50,845 bases of DNA from Bacteroidota bacterium (GTDB lineage Bacteria; Bacteroidota; Bacteroidia; Sphingobacteriales; Sphingobacteriaceae): the NCBI GenBank assembly GCA_013289045.1, contig JABDAU010000019.1, forward strand, positions 1 through 50,845, in the 5' to 3' direction. Of this stretch, positions 34,722-43,109 are shown in pieces. Within the stretch, counting starts at the first letter, position 1. The number at the start of each line of letters is the position of its first letter. A model generated the notes under the pieces. The model worked only from the letters and a program-made list of their open reading frames with translations, was not told where the DNA came from and did not search any database. The translations under genes and the position numbers were made by a program.

Positions 34722-37700
34722 ATGCAGCTTACATCGTTAGAGATCAAGGGGTTTAAAAGCTTTGGGGATAAGATCAACATTAACTTTAATGAGGGTGTTA
34801 CCGCCATTGTAGGGCCCAATGGCTGCGGCAAATCAAATGTGGTAGATTCTATCCGTTGGGTTTTGGGCGAGCAAAGCACCCGTATGCTGCGCTCGGAGAA
34901 GATGGACAACATCATTTTCAATGGCACTAAATCCCGCAAACCGGCCAATCTTGCCGAGGTATCCCTTACTTTCGACAATACCAAGAACATTCTCCCGGTT
35001 GAATTCTCACAGGTAACGCTCACCCGTAAACTTTACCGTAACGGCGACAGCGAATACCGCCTGAACGATGTACAATGCCGTCTGAAAGACATTACCGATC
35101 TCTTCCTCGATACCGGTGTCGGCTCTGATTCATACGCCATTATTGAGTTACGTATGGTGGATGAGATCATCACTAATAAAGAAGGATCACGCAGGAATTT
35201 GTTTGAGGAAGCATCCGGCATCTCCAAGTATAAGCTGCGTAAAAAGCAAACTTTCTCAAAACTAAAGGATACCGAAGCAGACCTGGAACGTGTGGAAGAC
35301 TTGCTTTTTGAAATTGAAAAGAACCTGAAAACGCTTGAAAATCAGGCTAAAAAAACCGAGCGCTATTACCGTATTCGCGATCAGTATAAATCGCTGAGTA
35401 TTGTACTAGCTTCTTTTCGATTAGCCTCATTCAGTGAATCACTGACAAAGATCGAAGAAAAAGAGCAGGCGCAGCAGGTGGAAACATCAGGGTTTGCTGC
35501 ACAAATAGATACGCTGGAAGCCGAACTGCAAAAGAACAAGGTCGACAGCCTGAACAAGGAGAAAAATCTATCCATCCAACAAAAAGCGACCAATGAGCAC
35601 GTGGCAAAGATCCGCGCCTACGAAAGCGAGAAGAAGCTAAAAAACGAACAGCTGAAATTCCAGCAGGATAAGGAAGCTCGCTTAAGCGAAGAACTGGAAC
35701 GCGACCGCAACCAGCTCAACCATGTTCTGTATAACATTAAACGCCTTTCTGAAGAAAAGCTGCAGGAAGATGAAACGCTGGAAACCGTTCGCGAACGGGT
35801 ATCAGACTTAAAACAAACAGTTGATGAATTACGGGGCCAGCAAAATTCAGCCCGTGCTGAGTTAAACGAGCTCACCAATATTAACAACCGCCTGCAAAAT
35901 CAAGCATATAAAGCTGAAAAGGATCTTGACATCCTGCAAATTCAGCAGCAGGCCCTCGAACAGGAAAGCCTGCGCAACATGGAGGACGCCACCAACAAAG
36001 AGGCCGAGCTCTCCCATTTTAACGAAGTGGTGGCTGATTTACAGGTGCGTTCTGAAACCATGGAGCAGGAACACCGGTTTTTGGTGGATTACGAAAAGCA
36101 CCTGCACGATGAGATAGAAACCATCGAAAGCGAACAACACAGCACGCGTGACAGCATCATAGCCGACAGCCGCAAACTCGACGCCAAGCAAAACGAATAC
36201 AACCTGACCAAAAGTATGGTTGACAACCTGGAAGGTTTCCCGGAATCGATCCGTTTCCTGAAAAAGAATGCCGATTGGTCGCGTAATGTGCCTTTGTTTA
36301 GCGACGTATTATTTTGTAAGGAAGAATATCGTATAGCCATCGAGAATTACCTCGAGCCGCTGATGAACCATTACGTGGTAAATAATTACGACGAGGCGAT
36401 CAGCGCTATCAGTCTATTAAGCAGATCGGCAAAAGGGCGTGCGCAGTTTTTAATATTGGATAGCTATAAGACGGCCTTACCGGAAAAAGTCTCCCCTCCC
36501 GGGGGAGATTTAGAGGGGGCTGTTATTCCTGCCCTGGACGTTATCGAGGTCGATATTTATTACCAATCGCTTTGTAACCACCTGCTGCACAACGTGTACC
36601 TGATAGATGACCGGAACGACAATGGGTTAACTAACGAACCGCTGCCCGAAGGCATTGTGATCATCGGCAAAAGCGGCAAATTCAATAAGTCTAAGCATAC
36701 TATGGCTGGTGGTTCCGTCGGATTATTTGAAGGTAAGCGTATCGGCCGCGCTAAAAACCTGGAGAATCTTGCCAAAGAGATCAAGGAAATAGAAACCCGG
36801 GTAAATTATTTTAAAGACAAAGCCCAGGAACTGCAAAGCAAACATACCTCGCTCAAAGCATCCGGTAAAGCCAGCGAACTGAAGCAGAAAGAGGTTGATT
36901 TGAGCCGCTTGAATACCGAGCTGATCACCATAAAAACCCGGCAGGAACAATACCAGGCATTCATTACCAACAGCCTTAACCGCAAGGAAGATATCGCCAA
37001 AAAGATCAGCAGTATTAAAGAAGAAATGCAGTCGCTGGAACCACAGTTAGTTGAACTGAAGGCGCAAAAGCAAATTCAGAATGATGAGCTGATCGAAAAG
37101 CAATCTATATTTAATGAGCTGAATGAGCATGTTTCGGTACAATCAAATACTTATAACCAGGAGAACATTCGCTTCCACCAGCAGCAAAATAAAGTTTCGG
37201 GATTAGTTAAGGATCTGGACTATCGCGACACGCAAAAAGAGCAGTTAGAGACCCGCATCAGGCAAAACGGCGCTGAACTGGAAAAGGTAAAGGCTGCCAT
37301 ACAGGAAAATCTGCAGCAAGCCGACCACTCAGATGATGACCTGCTGGAGATGTACGCGCAAAAAGAAGAATTGGAAAAAGCCACCCAGCAGGCCGAGCAG
37401 GAGTATTACGAATGGCGCGGAAAGATCACCGAAACTGAAACTGAGATCAGTAACCTGCGCCGCAAAAAGGACAACGCGGCTTTTATTGAGAACGAATTGC
37501 GCGAAGAACGCAATAACTTGAAACTGGAGCTAAACGCGCTGAAAGAACGGCTTTCCGTAGAGTTCAATGTGGACATCCAGGAACTGATGGAAACCGAACC
37601 GCCAGCCGATCAGAATGAGGACGAATTGAGAGACAAAACCGAAAAGTTAAAACGCCAGATGGATGACTTCGGCGCCATAAACCCAATGGCGGTTGAGGCA

Positions 37701-38276
37701 TATAACGAAATGAACGAGCGTTACCAGTTCATCCAGGCGCAGAAGAAAGACCTGAACGATGCCAAAGAATCCTTATTAGCCACCATACAGGAAATTGACG
37801 ACACTGCCCGCGAGAAATTTATGACTGCGTTTACAATGGTACGCGCCAATTTTATCAAAGTTTTCCGGTCGCTGTTCAACGAAGAAGATTCATGCGACCT
37901 GATCCTTACCGATCCGCAAAATCCGCTGGAATCAGATATCGATATCATTGCAAGGCCAAAAGGCAAACGTCCGCTGTCTATCAATCAGCTTTCAGGGGGT
38001 GAGAAAACGTTAACAGCGACTGCTATTCTATTCTCGCTTTACCTGCTTAAGCCGGCACCATTCTGTATTTTTGATGAGGTTGATGCTCCGCTGGACGATA
38101 CCAATATCGATAAGTTCAATAACATCATTCGTGAATTCTCTAAGGATTCGCAATTCATCATCGTATCGCATAACAAACGTACAATCGCCAGTACAGATAT
38201 CATCTATGGCGTAACGATGGTTGAACAAGGGATATCGCGTGTGGTGCCTGTGGATCTGCGCCAATTAGCGGATTAG
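34722..38276 (+). CDS. smc: Chromosome segregation protein SMC
   Basis: The 1184-residue ATPase has Walker A GPNGCGKS at 31-38, QSTRMLRSEKMDNIIFNGTK following, coiled coil about 170-510, hinge about 515-680 (LEGFPESIRFLKKNADWSRNVPLFSDV), returning coiled coil to about 1015, then the ABC signature LSGGEKTLTA and Walker B APFCIFDEVDAPLDD near the C-terminus. SMC dimers organise and segregate the chromosome. The hinge carries an unexpected insertion at about residues 590-601 (VSPPGGDLEGAV) encoded by a palindromic repeat (36487-36520). ScpA/ScpB genes are not in the window. Confidence 0.96.
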   Translation: MQLTSLEIKGFKSFGDKININFNEGVTAIVGPNGCGKSNVVDSIRWVLGEQSTRMLRSEKMDNIIFNGTKSRKPANLAEVSLTFDNTKNILPVEFSQVTLTRKLYRNGDSEYRLNDVQCRLKDITDLFLDTGVGSDSYAIIELRMVDEIITNKEGSRRNLFEEASGISKYKLRKKQTFSKLKDTEADLERVEDLLFEIEKNLKTLENQAKKTERYYRIRDQYKSLSIVLASFRLASFSESLTKIEEKEQAQQVETSGFAAQIDTLEAELQKNKVDSLNKEKNLSIQQKATNEHVAKIRAYESEKKLKNEQLKFQQDKEARLSEELERDRNQLNHVLYNIKRLSEEKLQEDETLETVRERVSDLKQTVDELRGQQNSARAELNELTNINNRLQNQAYKAEKDLDILQIQQQALEQESLRNMEDATNKEAELSHFNEVVADLQVRSETMEQEHRFLVDYEKHLHDEIETIESEQHSTRDSIIADSRKLDAKQNEYNLTKSMVDNLEGFPESIRFLKKNADWSRNVPLFSDVLFCKEEYRIAIENYLEPLMNHYVVNNYDEAISAISLLSRSAKGRAQFLILDSYKTALPEKVSPPGGDLEGAVIPALDVIEVDIYYQSLCNHLLHNVYLIDDRNDNGLTNEPLPEGIVIIGKSGKFNKSKHTMAGGSVGLFEGKRIGRAKNLENLAKEIKEIETRVNYFKDKAQELQSKHTSLKASGKASELKQKEVDLSRLNTELITIKTRQEQYQAFITNSLNRKEDIAKKISSIKEEMQSLEPQLVELKAQKQIQNDELIEKQSIFNELNEHVSVQSNTYNQENIRFHQQQNKVSGLVKDLDYRDTQKEQLETRIRQNGAELEKVKAAIQENLQQADHSDDDLLEMYAQKEELEKATQQAEQEYYEWRGKITETETEISNLRRKKDNAAFIENELREERNNLKLELNALKERLSVEFNVDIQELMETEPPADQNEDELRDKTEKLKRQMDDFGAINPMAVEAYNEMNERYQFIQAQKKDLNDAKESLLATIQEIDDTAREKFMTAFTMVRANFIKVFRSLFNEEDSCDLILTDPQNPLESDIDIIARPKGKRPLSINQLSGGEKTLTATAILFSLYLLKPAPFCIFDEVDAPLDDTNIDKFNNIIREFSKDSQFIIVSHNKRTIASTDIIYGVTMVEQGISRVVPVDLRQLAD
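36487..36520 (+). repeat. Palindromic repeat inside smc (in frame)
   Basis: It begins AAGTCTCCCCTCCC and continues GGGGGAGATTTAGAGGGGGC. Same AAGTC start, pyrimidine arm, purine arm and GATTTAG core as the intergenic element at 6328-6364. It keeps the reading frame and encodes about 12 residues of the Smc hinge. Confidence 0.65.
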
Positions 38277-38293
38277 GTATTAATTTAGAAAAG

Positions 38294-38408
38294 GGTGTCA
38301 TGCTGAGGCACTCGAAGCATGAGCGTCGGGCATGGGAAGCAATGCATAGCGAAAATGGATGTCGTAAAGGCCTTTGCCCTCACCCTTCGAGTACCTCAGG
38401 GTGACACC
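38294..38408. repeat. Long inverted repeat (GGTGTCATGCTGAGG type)
   Basis: The left end GGTGTCATGCTGAGG + CACTCGAAG matches the reverse complement of the right end (GGTGTCACCCTGAGG + TACTCGAAG) with three differences in 24 bases. The element lies between the convergent smc and S41-protease genes. I recognise the TGTCATGCTGAG motif from common Bacteroidota repeats. Confidence 0.7.
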
Positions 38409-38421
38409 AGATCTTAATCCA

Positions 38422-39918
38422 TTAATGAGCTTTACCTTTCGGCTTAAAAACCATCAATTTATATTTCTTTTTCTCCATTGCCAACCCAACAACGCTTTGC
38501 TGATGTAATGAAAAAGCCCTCGTATTTGATGATATGCCTTGCATTTGTGATTTAGTGATGGCATAAGTTCCCGTTTTTACATAATTCAAAGCATGATTCA
38601 ACAGCATTTCAGTCGAATCTCCGAAATCTTTGGTAACGTCATCTGCGGCAAGCAAACCGGGGTAATCAGTCGAGCCAGGCGCCATACCTGCATAATAATT
38701 TCCTTGATTGGCAGAGTTTAGTACATATAATTGAGGAGAGAAGATAATAAACTGTCCCTGTGCGCCGATCGGGATAGGGATTTCGCCAACCGGTTTACCA
38801 TAAGTGGTATCCCCTATCAACTGCACATTCATTTCAGGGCGGAGGTTGTTAATGCTTAACTCGCTGGACGAAGCCGTAGCACTGGTTACAATAAAAAACA
38901 CCCGGCTAACGGCAAGCGATAGTTTCTTAGAAAAATTAACCCTATTATTTTGCGGCAGGAAATCACCGGATTTTACTGCATATTTTTTAGCCAGTAACGG
39001 GTAATTATCATTTTGCAAGCTGCTGTTATAATACGAGGTGTACATCAGCGAGTTATCCTTCCCTGCCGGCACGATCAGGTCATCCAGATACTCAGCCGTT
39101 TTGCCCGATCCACCGCCGTTGTAACGCAAATCAACCACCAAATCATTCGCACCTTGCGCTATGAAATAATTAAACGCGGCATCCAGTTTTGATTGTGCAT
39201 TGGTTAGCTCAGTAAAGCTATTAAAAGCAATATAAGCCACTTTATGGCCGCTTCCCATGTCGAACACTTTATTGGTAAGCACCGGGTTCACGGAGTAAGA
39301 ATTTGTATTTAATGTGATGACAGCCGTTGAGCCATCCAGTTTAGTTATTGCAAGCGTGATGGCAGGTGAATAGTAAACAGAATTGATCACAAAATTCACA
39401 TTTCCGCCACCATCATACGTTAGGTCGCTGTTACCGTTAATGCTCGTGATCTCATCCCCGCGTTGCAACCCGGCCAGCCCGGCCGGCGAGCCTGCGTAAA
39501 CATATTTTATCCTTAAATCGGTTGGGTTGATGTAAATAGGCGCAAAACCAAAATCGTCATTAGTGCCGTTGAGCGAAGCCGTTTCTGTACCGTCATCAAC
39601 AAACGAATATTTTGGAACGGTGGGATCTACTTTATAATATTCGTAAGGTTTAGTGGTGGAGGTATTGATCTTTAGTTGGGATATGGCAAAAATTTCCTTG
39701 CTTAAACTACTCAGGTCGCTGCTGCCATTGTACGAGCGTGGGTTAAATGCAACGTAGGCAGGTATAGCGTCATTCCACAGGTAGTCCTCCTTCTCATAGA
39801 GGTACAGCGAATCCTTCAGCAGATCGCTGGTATTGGAAACATCTGTTTTTCTATCCTTATGGCAAGAAGAAAGTGCAGCGGCTAAAAAAAGTAAGGAAAA
39901 GGGTACTATCTTCTTCAT
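38422..39918 (-). CDS. S41-family (C-terminal processing-like) peptidase lipoprotein
   Basis: The 498-residue protein has a lipoprotein signal (MKKIVPFSLLFLAAALSSC, Cys 19). A PDZ-like segment lies at about 125-165 (YVYAGSPAGLAGLQRGDEITSING). The S41 core has VAYIAFNSFTE, NDLVVDLRYNGGGSGKTAEYL, a serine cluster at S350-S352 (TATASSSELSINNLRPE) and YGKPVGEIPI with the likely catalytic Lys. It probably processes envelope proteins on the periplasmic face. The domain order resembles Bacteroidota S41 proteins with an N-terminal cap. Active residues look complete. Confidence 0.88.
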   Translation of the reverse strand: MKKIVPFSLLFLAAALSSCHKDRKTDVSNTSDLLKDSLYLYEKEDYLWNDAIPAYVAFNPRSYNGSSDLSSLSKEIFAISQLKINTSTTKPYEYYKVDPTVPKYSFVDDGTETASLNGTNDDFGFAPIYINPTDLRIKYVYAGSPAGLAGLQRGDEITSINGNSDLTYDGGGNVNFVINSVYYSPAITLAITKLDGSTAVITLNTNSYSVNPVLTNKVFDMGSGHKVAYIAFNSFTELTNAQSKLDAAFNYFIAQGANDLVVDLRYNGGGSGKTAEYLDDLIVPAGKDNSLMYTSYYNSSLQNDNYPLLAKKYAVKSGDFLPQNNRVNFSKKLSLAVSRVFFIVTSATASSSELSINNLRPEMNVQLIGDTTYGKPVGEIPIPIGAQGQFIIFSPQLYVLNSANQGNYYAGMAPGSTDYPGLLAADDVTKDFGDSTEMLLNHALNYVKTGTYAITKSQMQGISSNTRAFSLHQQSVVGLAMEKKKYKLMVFKPKGKAH

Positions 39919-39963
39919 CGTATAATTAAATATCGGGGTAAATATTTAATAGTCGTGTTTTAA

Positions 39964-40572
39964 TTACAAAAATTGCCCTGCGTTGATAAAGTCTATGCCA
40001 CAGGCTTGTGCGCTTAACCGGTCGGCCTCTGAATTTTCTATCATTACAATGTCCCGTCGTTGCAAATTATGTTCTTTTAGTATAAAATGAATCGCATCAG
40101 GTTCCGGCTTAGGCAGGATCTCGTCAGCGAAATAGCAGGTCAGGTATTGTTCCAGTCCGTGCCATTCGGTTTGTTTTAATTTGTTTAACTGCTGCTCCGG
40201 GTTGCCGTTGGTCAAAATAAAGATTCTTTTACGGTCGACCACTATCTCCTGTAATAATTCAAGCATGTTTTTATAAAGCAACAGCTTTAACGGCAGCTTG
40301 GCGGTGAGCATCAGGCTATTCAAATTCTGCCTGTATTTTTCATCTATCTTAAACTTTTCCTGTATGCGATCAAAAACGAAATCCTTCCCTTCTGTTTCAT
40401 AGGTCGATGTCATCAAACCGAGCATTGCCTTTGCATCGTACAGCTCGGTGTATTCTATCAGGTTAGCAAACAGGTAATAAACCTGCAGCAGATAATCTTT
40501 TTCGGGGTAAAGCACATTATCCAGCTCAAATATGAAGGCTTGTTTTCTTTTGTCGATATCGGTGTACTTCAT
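39964..40572 (-). CDS. HAD-superfamily-like protein with altered motif I
   Basis: The 202-residue protein has the HAD layout: motif I region KQAFIFELDNVLYPEKDYL (residues 11-29), a helical cap (about 30-100), motif II KRIFILTNGNPEQQL, motif III Lys in DEILPKPEPDA and motif IV VMIENSEADRLSA. Motif I normally reads DxD; here the nucleophile position is Glu16 (E-L-D18), and the codon is an unambiguous GAG. Activity is therefore doubtful, or the chemistry differs. It lies 54 nt after the 98-residue gene, with a 20-bp palindrome in the spacer. Confidence 0.82.
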   Translation of the reverse strand: MKYTDIDKRKQAFIFELDNVLYPEKDYLLQVYYLFANLIEYTELYDAKAMLGLMTSTYETEGKDFVFDRIQEKFKIDEKYRQNLNSLMLTAKLPLKLLLYKNMLELLQEIVVDRKRIFILTNGNPEQQLNKLKQTEWHGLEQYLTCYFADEILPKPEPDAIHFILKEHNLQRRDIVMIENSEADRLSAQACGIDFINAGQFL

Positions 40573-40595
40573 TGATACATCTTAATGCCGTTTCA

Positions 40596-40615
40596 CTCAA
40601 GTGTCGACACTTGAG
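40596..40615. repeat. Perfect 20-bp palindrome (operator or repeat)
   Basis: Each half is CTCAAGTGTC and its exact reverse complement follows with no spacer. It lies 23 nt upstream of the HAD-like gene start, within a 54-nt spacer. No second copy seen in the window. Confidence 0.6.
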
Positions 40616-40626
40616 CGGGCGTTTTG

Positions 40627-40923
40627 TTAAAGAAATCTTATCTCAATCCCATACTCCTCAAATAGCTGCCCTGCTTCCATTAAAAGCGACTGCTCCTCTT
40701 TTCGTAACGGATAAATCGTGTCGATATTTTTGTCGAGGCATAAGGTAAGCATTTGGTGACTATAGGCGCCTGACGCTGGGTTTGGCAGTTTGATCATTTT
40801 TCCTGATTTAACCATTAGTTCAGGTAATTCCATAAAATCACCTAAAACAATGTCATCTCTGTCCAATTTACCTTTGAGCTGATAGGATTCAGCAGAAGCC
40901 GCTGCCGTTATAAGAATGCTCAT
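40627..40923 (-). CDS. Conserved-looking hypothetical protein (98 aa)
   Basis: The 98-residue protein [23 protein letters not shown] ... ELMVKSGKMIKLPNPASGAYSHQMLTLCLDKNIDTIYPL has an alternating strand/helix pattern that resembles the pre-ATP-grasp domain at the start of ATP-grasp ligases, but without an ATP-grasp domain; I would not assign a function. Its ATG overlaps the LolD-like stop (TAATG), so it is translationally coupled to that ATPase gene and certainly expressed with it. Confidence 0.7.
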   Translation of the reverse strand: MSILITAAASAESYQLKGKLDRDDIVLGDFMELPELMVKSGKMIKLPNPASGAYSHQMLTLCLDKNIDTIYPLRKEEQSLLMEAGQLFEEYGIEIRFL

Positions 40924-41576
40924 TACTGGATGATCAAACCGTCTTTCATTAATAAACGCCGGTCGCTTAATCCGGCAAGCTCCTCATTATGGGTAACGAT
41001 CACAAATGTTTGGTTAAACTCTTTGCGCAGCTTCAGGAATAGCTCATGCAATTCGCGGGCGTTGGTTGAATCAAGGTTGCCCGAAGGTTCATCAGCAAAT
41101 ATCAGTGCCGGATCATTGATCAGTGCCCTGGCAACAGCAACGCGTTGTTGCTCACCGCCGGATAGCTGGTTAGGCTTGTGCGTTAACCTGTCGCCAAGTC
41201 CGAGCAGATCGAGTAATTCTTTGGCCCTTTTTTCCGCATCGGCACGCGGCTTGCCGGCAATGAACGCCGGGATACAAACGTTCTCTATCGCATTAAATTC
41301 CACCAGCAAATGATGGAACTGGAATATGAACCCGATCTTCAGGTTGCGGAACATGCTTAAATCCTTGTTGTTAAGTGTGCTCAATTCGTGCCCTTCAATG
41401 GCCAACTGACCTTTATCCGGCCTGTCCAGCGTACCAATAATATTCAGCAACGTACTTTTACCGGCGCCTGATGCGCCAACAATGGTTACGATCTCGCCTT
41501 TTTTTACGTCAAGATCTACACCCTTTAAAATTTCCAGTTGCCCGTATGATTTATGAATTGACCGCGCTTTAAGCAT
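40923..41576 (-). CDS. ABC transporter ATP-binding protein, LolD-like
   Basis: The 217-residue ATPase has Walker [11 protein letters not shown]-loop [18 protein letters not shown], signature [15 protein letters not shown], Walker [14 protein letters not shown] and the H-loop [10 protein letters not shown]. The sequence falls in the LolD/MacB/FtsE group. LolD powers lipoprotein release to the outer membrane with LolCE; no permease gene is adjacent, so the assignment stays general. It is followed, with a one-base overlap, by the 98-residue gene. Divergent from sucC. Confidence 0.9.
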   Translation of the reverse strand: MLKARSIHKSYGQLEILKGVDLDVKKGEIVTIVGASGAGKSTLLNIIGTLDRPDKGQLAIEGHELSTLNNKDLSMFRNLKIGFIFQFHHLLVEFNAIENVCIPAFIAGKPRADAEKRAKELLDLLGLGDRLTHKPNQLSGGEQQRVAVARALINDPALIFADEPSGNLDSTNARELHELFLKLRKEFNQTFVIVTHNEELAGLSDRRLLMKDGLIIQ

Positions 41577-41587
41577 GGGGCGAATTT

Positions 41588-41757
41588 AGTGAATAGAGAT
41601 TAGAGATTGGAGATTAGTGGCTGCAAATTTAGAGATTAGTTAATTAGCGAGTAGAGATTAAGAGCTGCAAAGTGATTTTAGCCATGTAAAAATTTATTTT
41701 GTGTAAAAAAAGTATGAACTAATCTCTAATCTCCAATCTCTGATCTCTAATCCCAAA
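41588..41757. repeat. AGAGATTAG-family repeat cluster as an inverted array
   Basis: The left part (41588-41667) carries several AGAGATTAG / AGAGATTGGAGATTAG units on the plus strand. The right part (41719-41757) carries the complement (CTAATCTCTAATCTCC ...). The arms share AGAGATTGGAGATTAG, so the 216-nt divergent spacer between lolD-like and sucC can fold back on itself. A minus-strand TAAATTTG at 41631-41624 may serve as -7 box for the ATPase gene. Confidence 0.65.
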
Positions 41758-41765
41758 CTAAATCC

Positions 41766-41773
41766 TAACTTTG
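41766..41773 (+). promoter_or_regulatory. Candidate -7 box for sucC
   Basis: TAACTTTG matches TAnnTTTG exactly, 19 nt before the ATG. A weak TCTG stands about 24 nt upstream. The -33 region falls within the repeat cluster. Confidence 0.5.
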
Positions 41774-41792
41774 GCGCAAATCTGCATAAAAC

Positions 41793-42983
41793 ATGAATAT
41801 TCACGAATACCAGGGCAAAGCTATTTTAAAAAGCTATGGTGTAAGGGTTCAGGAAGGCATTTTAGCCGAAACTGTTGACCAGGCTGTAGAAGCTGCTAAA
41901 AAATTGAAGGACGAATACAACTCGAGCTGGGTTGTTGTTAAGGCACAGATACATGCCGGCGGTCGCGGTAAAGGCGGCGGTGTGAAGCTGGCAAAGAACC
42001 TGGATGAAGTGAAGGAAAAAGCAGGCGCTATATTAGGCATGCAGCTAATCACTCCGCAGACAGGTGCTGAAGGTAAAAAGGTACATAAGGTTTTGGTTGC
42101 CCAGGATGTTTACTATCCTGGCGAAAGCGAAACCAAAGAATATTATATGAGCGTATTGCTCGACCGAGGAAGAGGCCGTAACGTGATCATGTATTCAACC
42201 GAAGGCGGTATGGATATTGAAGAAGTTGCACACTCAACTCCTGAAAAAATTCACAAAGAAGAGATTGACCCGAAGGTTGGTTTACAGGGTTTCCAGGCGC
42301 GTAAGATTGCCTTTAACCTTGGGCTATCAGGTGATGCTTTTAAAGATATGGTGAAATTTATCGGCGCCTTGTACAAAGCGTATGAGGGCACTGATTCTTC
42401 ACAGTTCGAGATCAACCCGGTACTGAAAACGTCTGATAATAAGATATTAGCGGTTGATGCCAAGGTAAATCTTGATGACAATGCATTGTTCCGTCACCCG
42501 GATTTCGCTGCTATGCGCGATACCAACGAGGAAGATCCGATGGAAGTTGAAGCCAGCAAATCAAACCTGAACTATGTAAAGCTCGACGGTAACGTTGGCT
42601 GTATGGTAAACGGCGCAGGTTTGGCAATGGCTACCATGGACATCATCAAATTAGCCGGCGGCGAGCCTGCAAACTTCCTCGACGTAGGTGGTACTGCAAA
42701 TGCTGAGACCGTTAAGGCTGCTTTCAATATTATTCTGAAAGATCCGCATGTAAAAGCTATCCTGATCAATATATTTGGTGGTATAGTGCGCTGCGACCGT
42801 GTGGCACAAGGCGTTATCGATGCTTATAAAGAGATCGGCAACATCCCGGTTCCGATCATCGTACGTTTACAAGGCACCAATGCCGAAGAAGCAAAAGCAT
42901 TGATCGATAATTCAGGCCTGAAAGTTTTTTCAGCTATACAATTGAAAGAAGCTGCTGCGCTGGTAAAGGAAGTATTGAAGTAG
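41793..42983 (+). CDS. sucC: Succinate-CoA ligase (ADP-forming) beta subunit
   Basis: The 396-residue protein starts MNIHEYQGKAILKSYGV, the family N-terminus. The ATP-grasp domain has VVKAQIHAGGRGKGGGVKLAKN, and the C-terminal CoA-ligase domain holds NGAGLAMATMDIIKLAGGEPANFLDVGG and INIFGGIVRCDRVAQGV. It makes or uses ATP in succinyl-CoA/succinate conversion of the TCA cycle with SucD. sucD is not adjacent, as in many Bacteroidota. The stop codon TAG is shared with an AGAGATTAG repeat. Confidence 0.96.
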   Translation: MNIHEYQGKAILKSYGVRVQEGILAETVDQAVEAAKKLKDEYNSSWVVVKAQIHAGGRGKGGGVKLAKNLDEVKEKAGAILGMQLITPQTGAEGKKVHKVLVAQDVYYPGESETKEYYMSVLLDRGRGRNVIMYSTEGGMDIEEVAHSTPEKIHKEEIDPKVGLQGFQARKIAFNLGLSGDAFKDMVKFIGALYKAYEGTDSSQFEINPVLKTSDNKILAVDAKVNLDDNALFRHPDFAAMRDTNEEDPMEVEASKSNLNYVKLDGNVGCMVNGAGLAMATMDIIKLAGGEPANFLDVGGTANAETVKAAFNIILKDPHVKAILINIFGGIVRCDRVAQGVIDAYKEIGNIPVPIIVRLQGTNAEEAKALIDNSGLKVFSAIQLKEAAALVKEVLK

Positions 42984-43014
42984 AGAGATTAGAGACTGGA
43001 GATCAGAGATTAGG
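42982..43014 (+). repeat. AGAGATTAG-family repeat at the sucC stop
   Basis: AGAGAGATTAGAGACTGG, then AGATCAGAGATTAGG. The sucC TAG stop (42981-42983) overlaps its first two bases. With the copy at 43076-43109 on the other strand it brackets the terminator at 43029. Confidence 0.65.
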
Positions 43015-43028
43015 TTTCTCAAAATATT

Positions 43029-43060
43029 AAAAAGCGATGAATGTGATTCATCGCTTTTTT
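43029..43060. terminator. Bidirectional intrinsic terminator between sucC and the SRPBCC gene
   Basis: A perfect 14-bp stem (AAAAAGCGATGAAT / ATTCATCGCTTTTT) with loop GTG; A-tract and T-tract make it act on both strands. Confidence 0.9.
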
Positions 43061-43075
43061 GCTTTCAGGCTTTCC

Positions 43076-43109
43076 CCTAATCTCTATTCTCTAATTAACT
43101 AATCTCTAT
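43076..43109 (-). repeat. AGAGATTAG-family repeat overlapping a gene 3' end
   Basis: Read on the minus strand it starts ATAGAGATTAGTTAATTAG and ends AGAGATTAGG: one difference in 34 from copy 1 at 2112. Its first 12 bases are the last four sense codons (I-E-I-S) of the SRPBCC/AHSA1 gene and the next three are its stop codon. Confidence 0.75.

Noticed and set aside
36487..36520. Frameshift or assembly error as explanation for the Smc insert
   Set aside because: The frame is intact on both sides, and a related element exists at 6328-6364, so a real element is more likely.
41588..43109. Possible CRISPR-like array from repeated AGAGATTAG units
   Set aside because: Units are short, vary in length, are in both orientations, lack unique spacers of regular size, and no cas gene is present.
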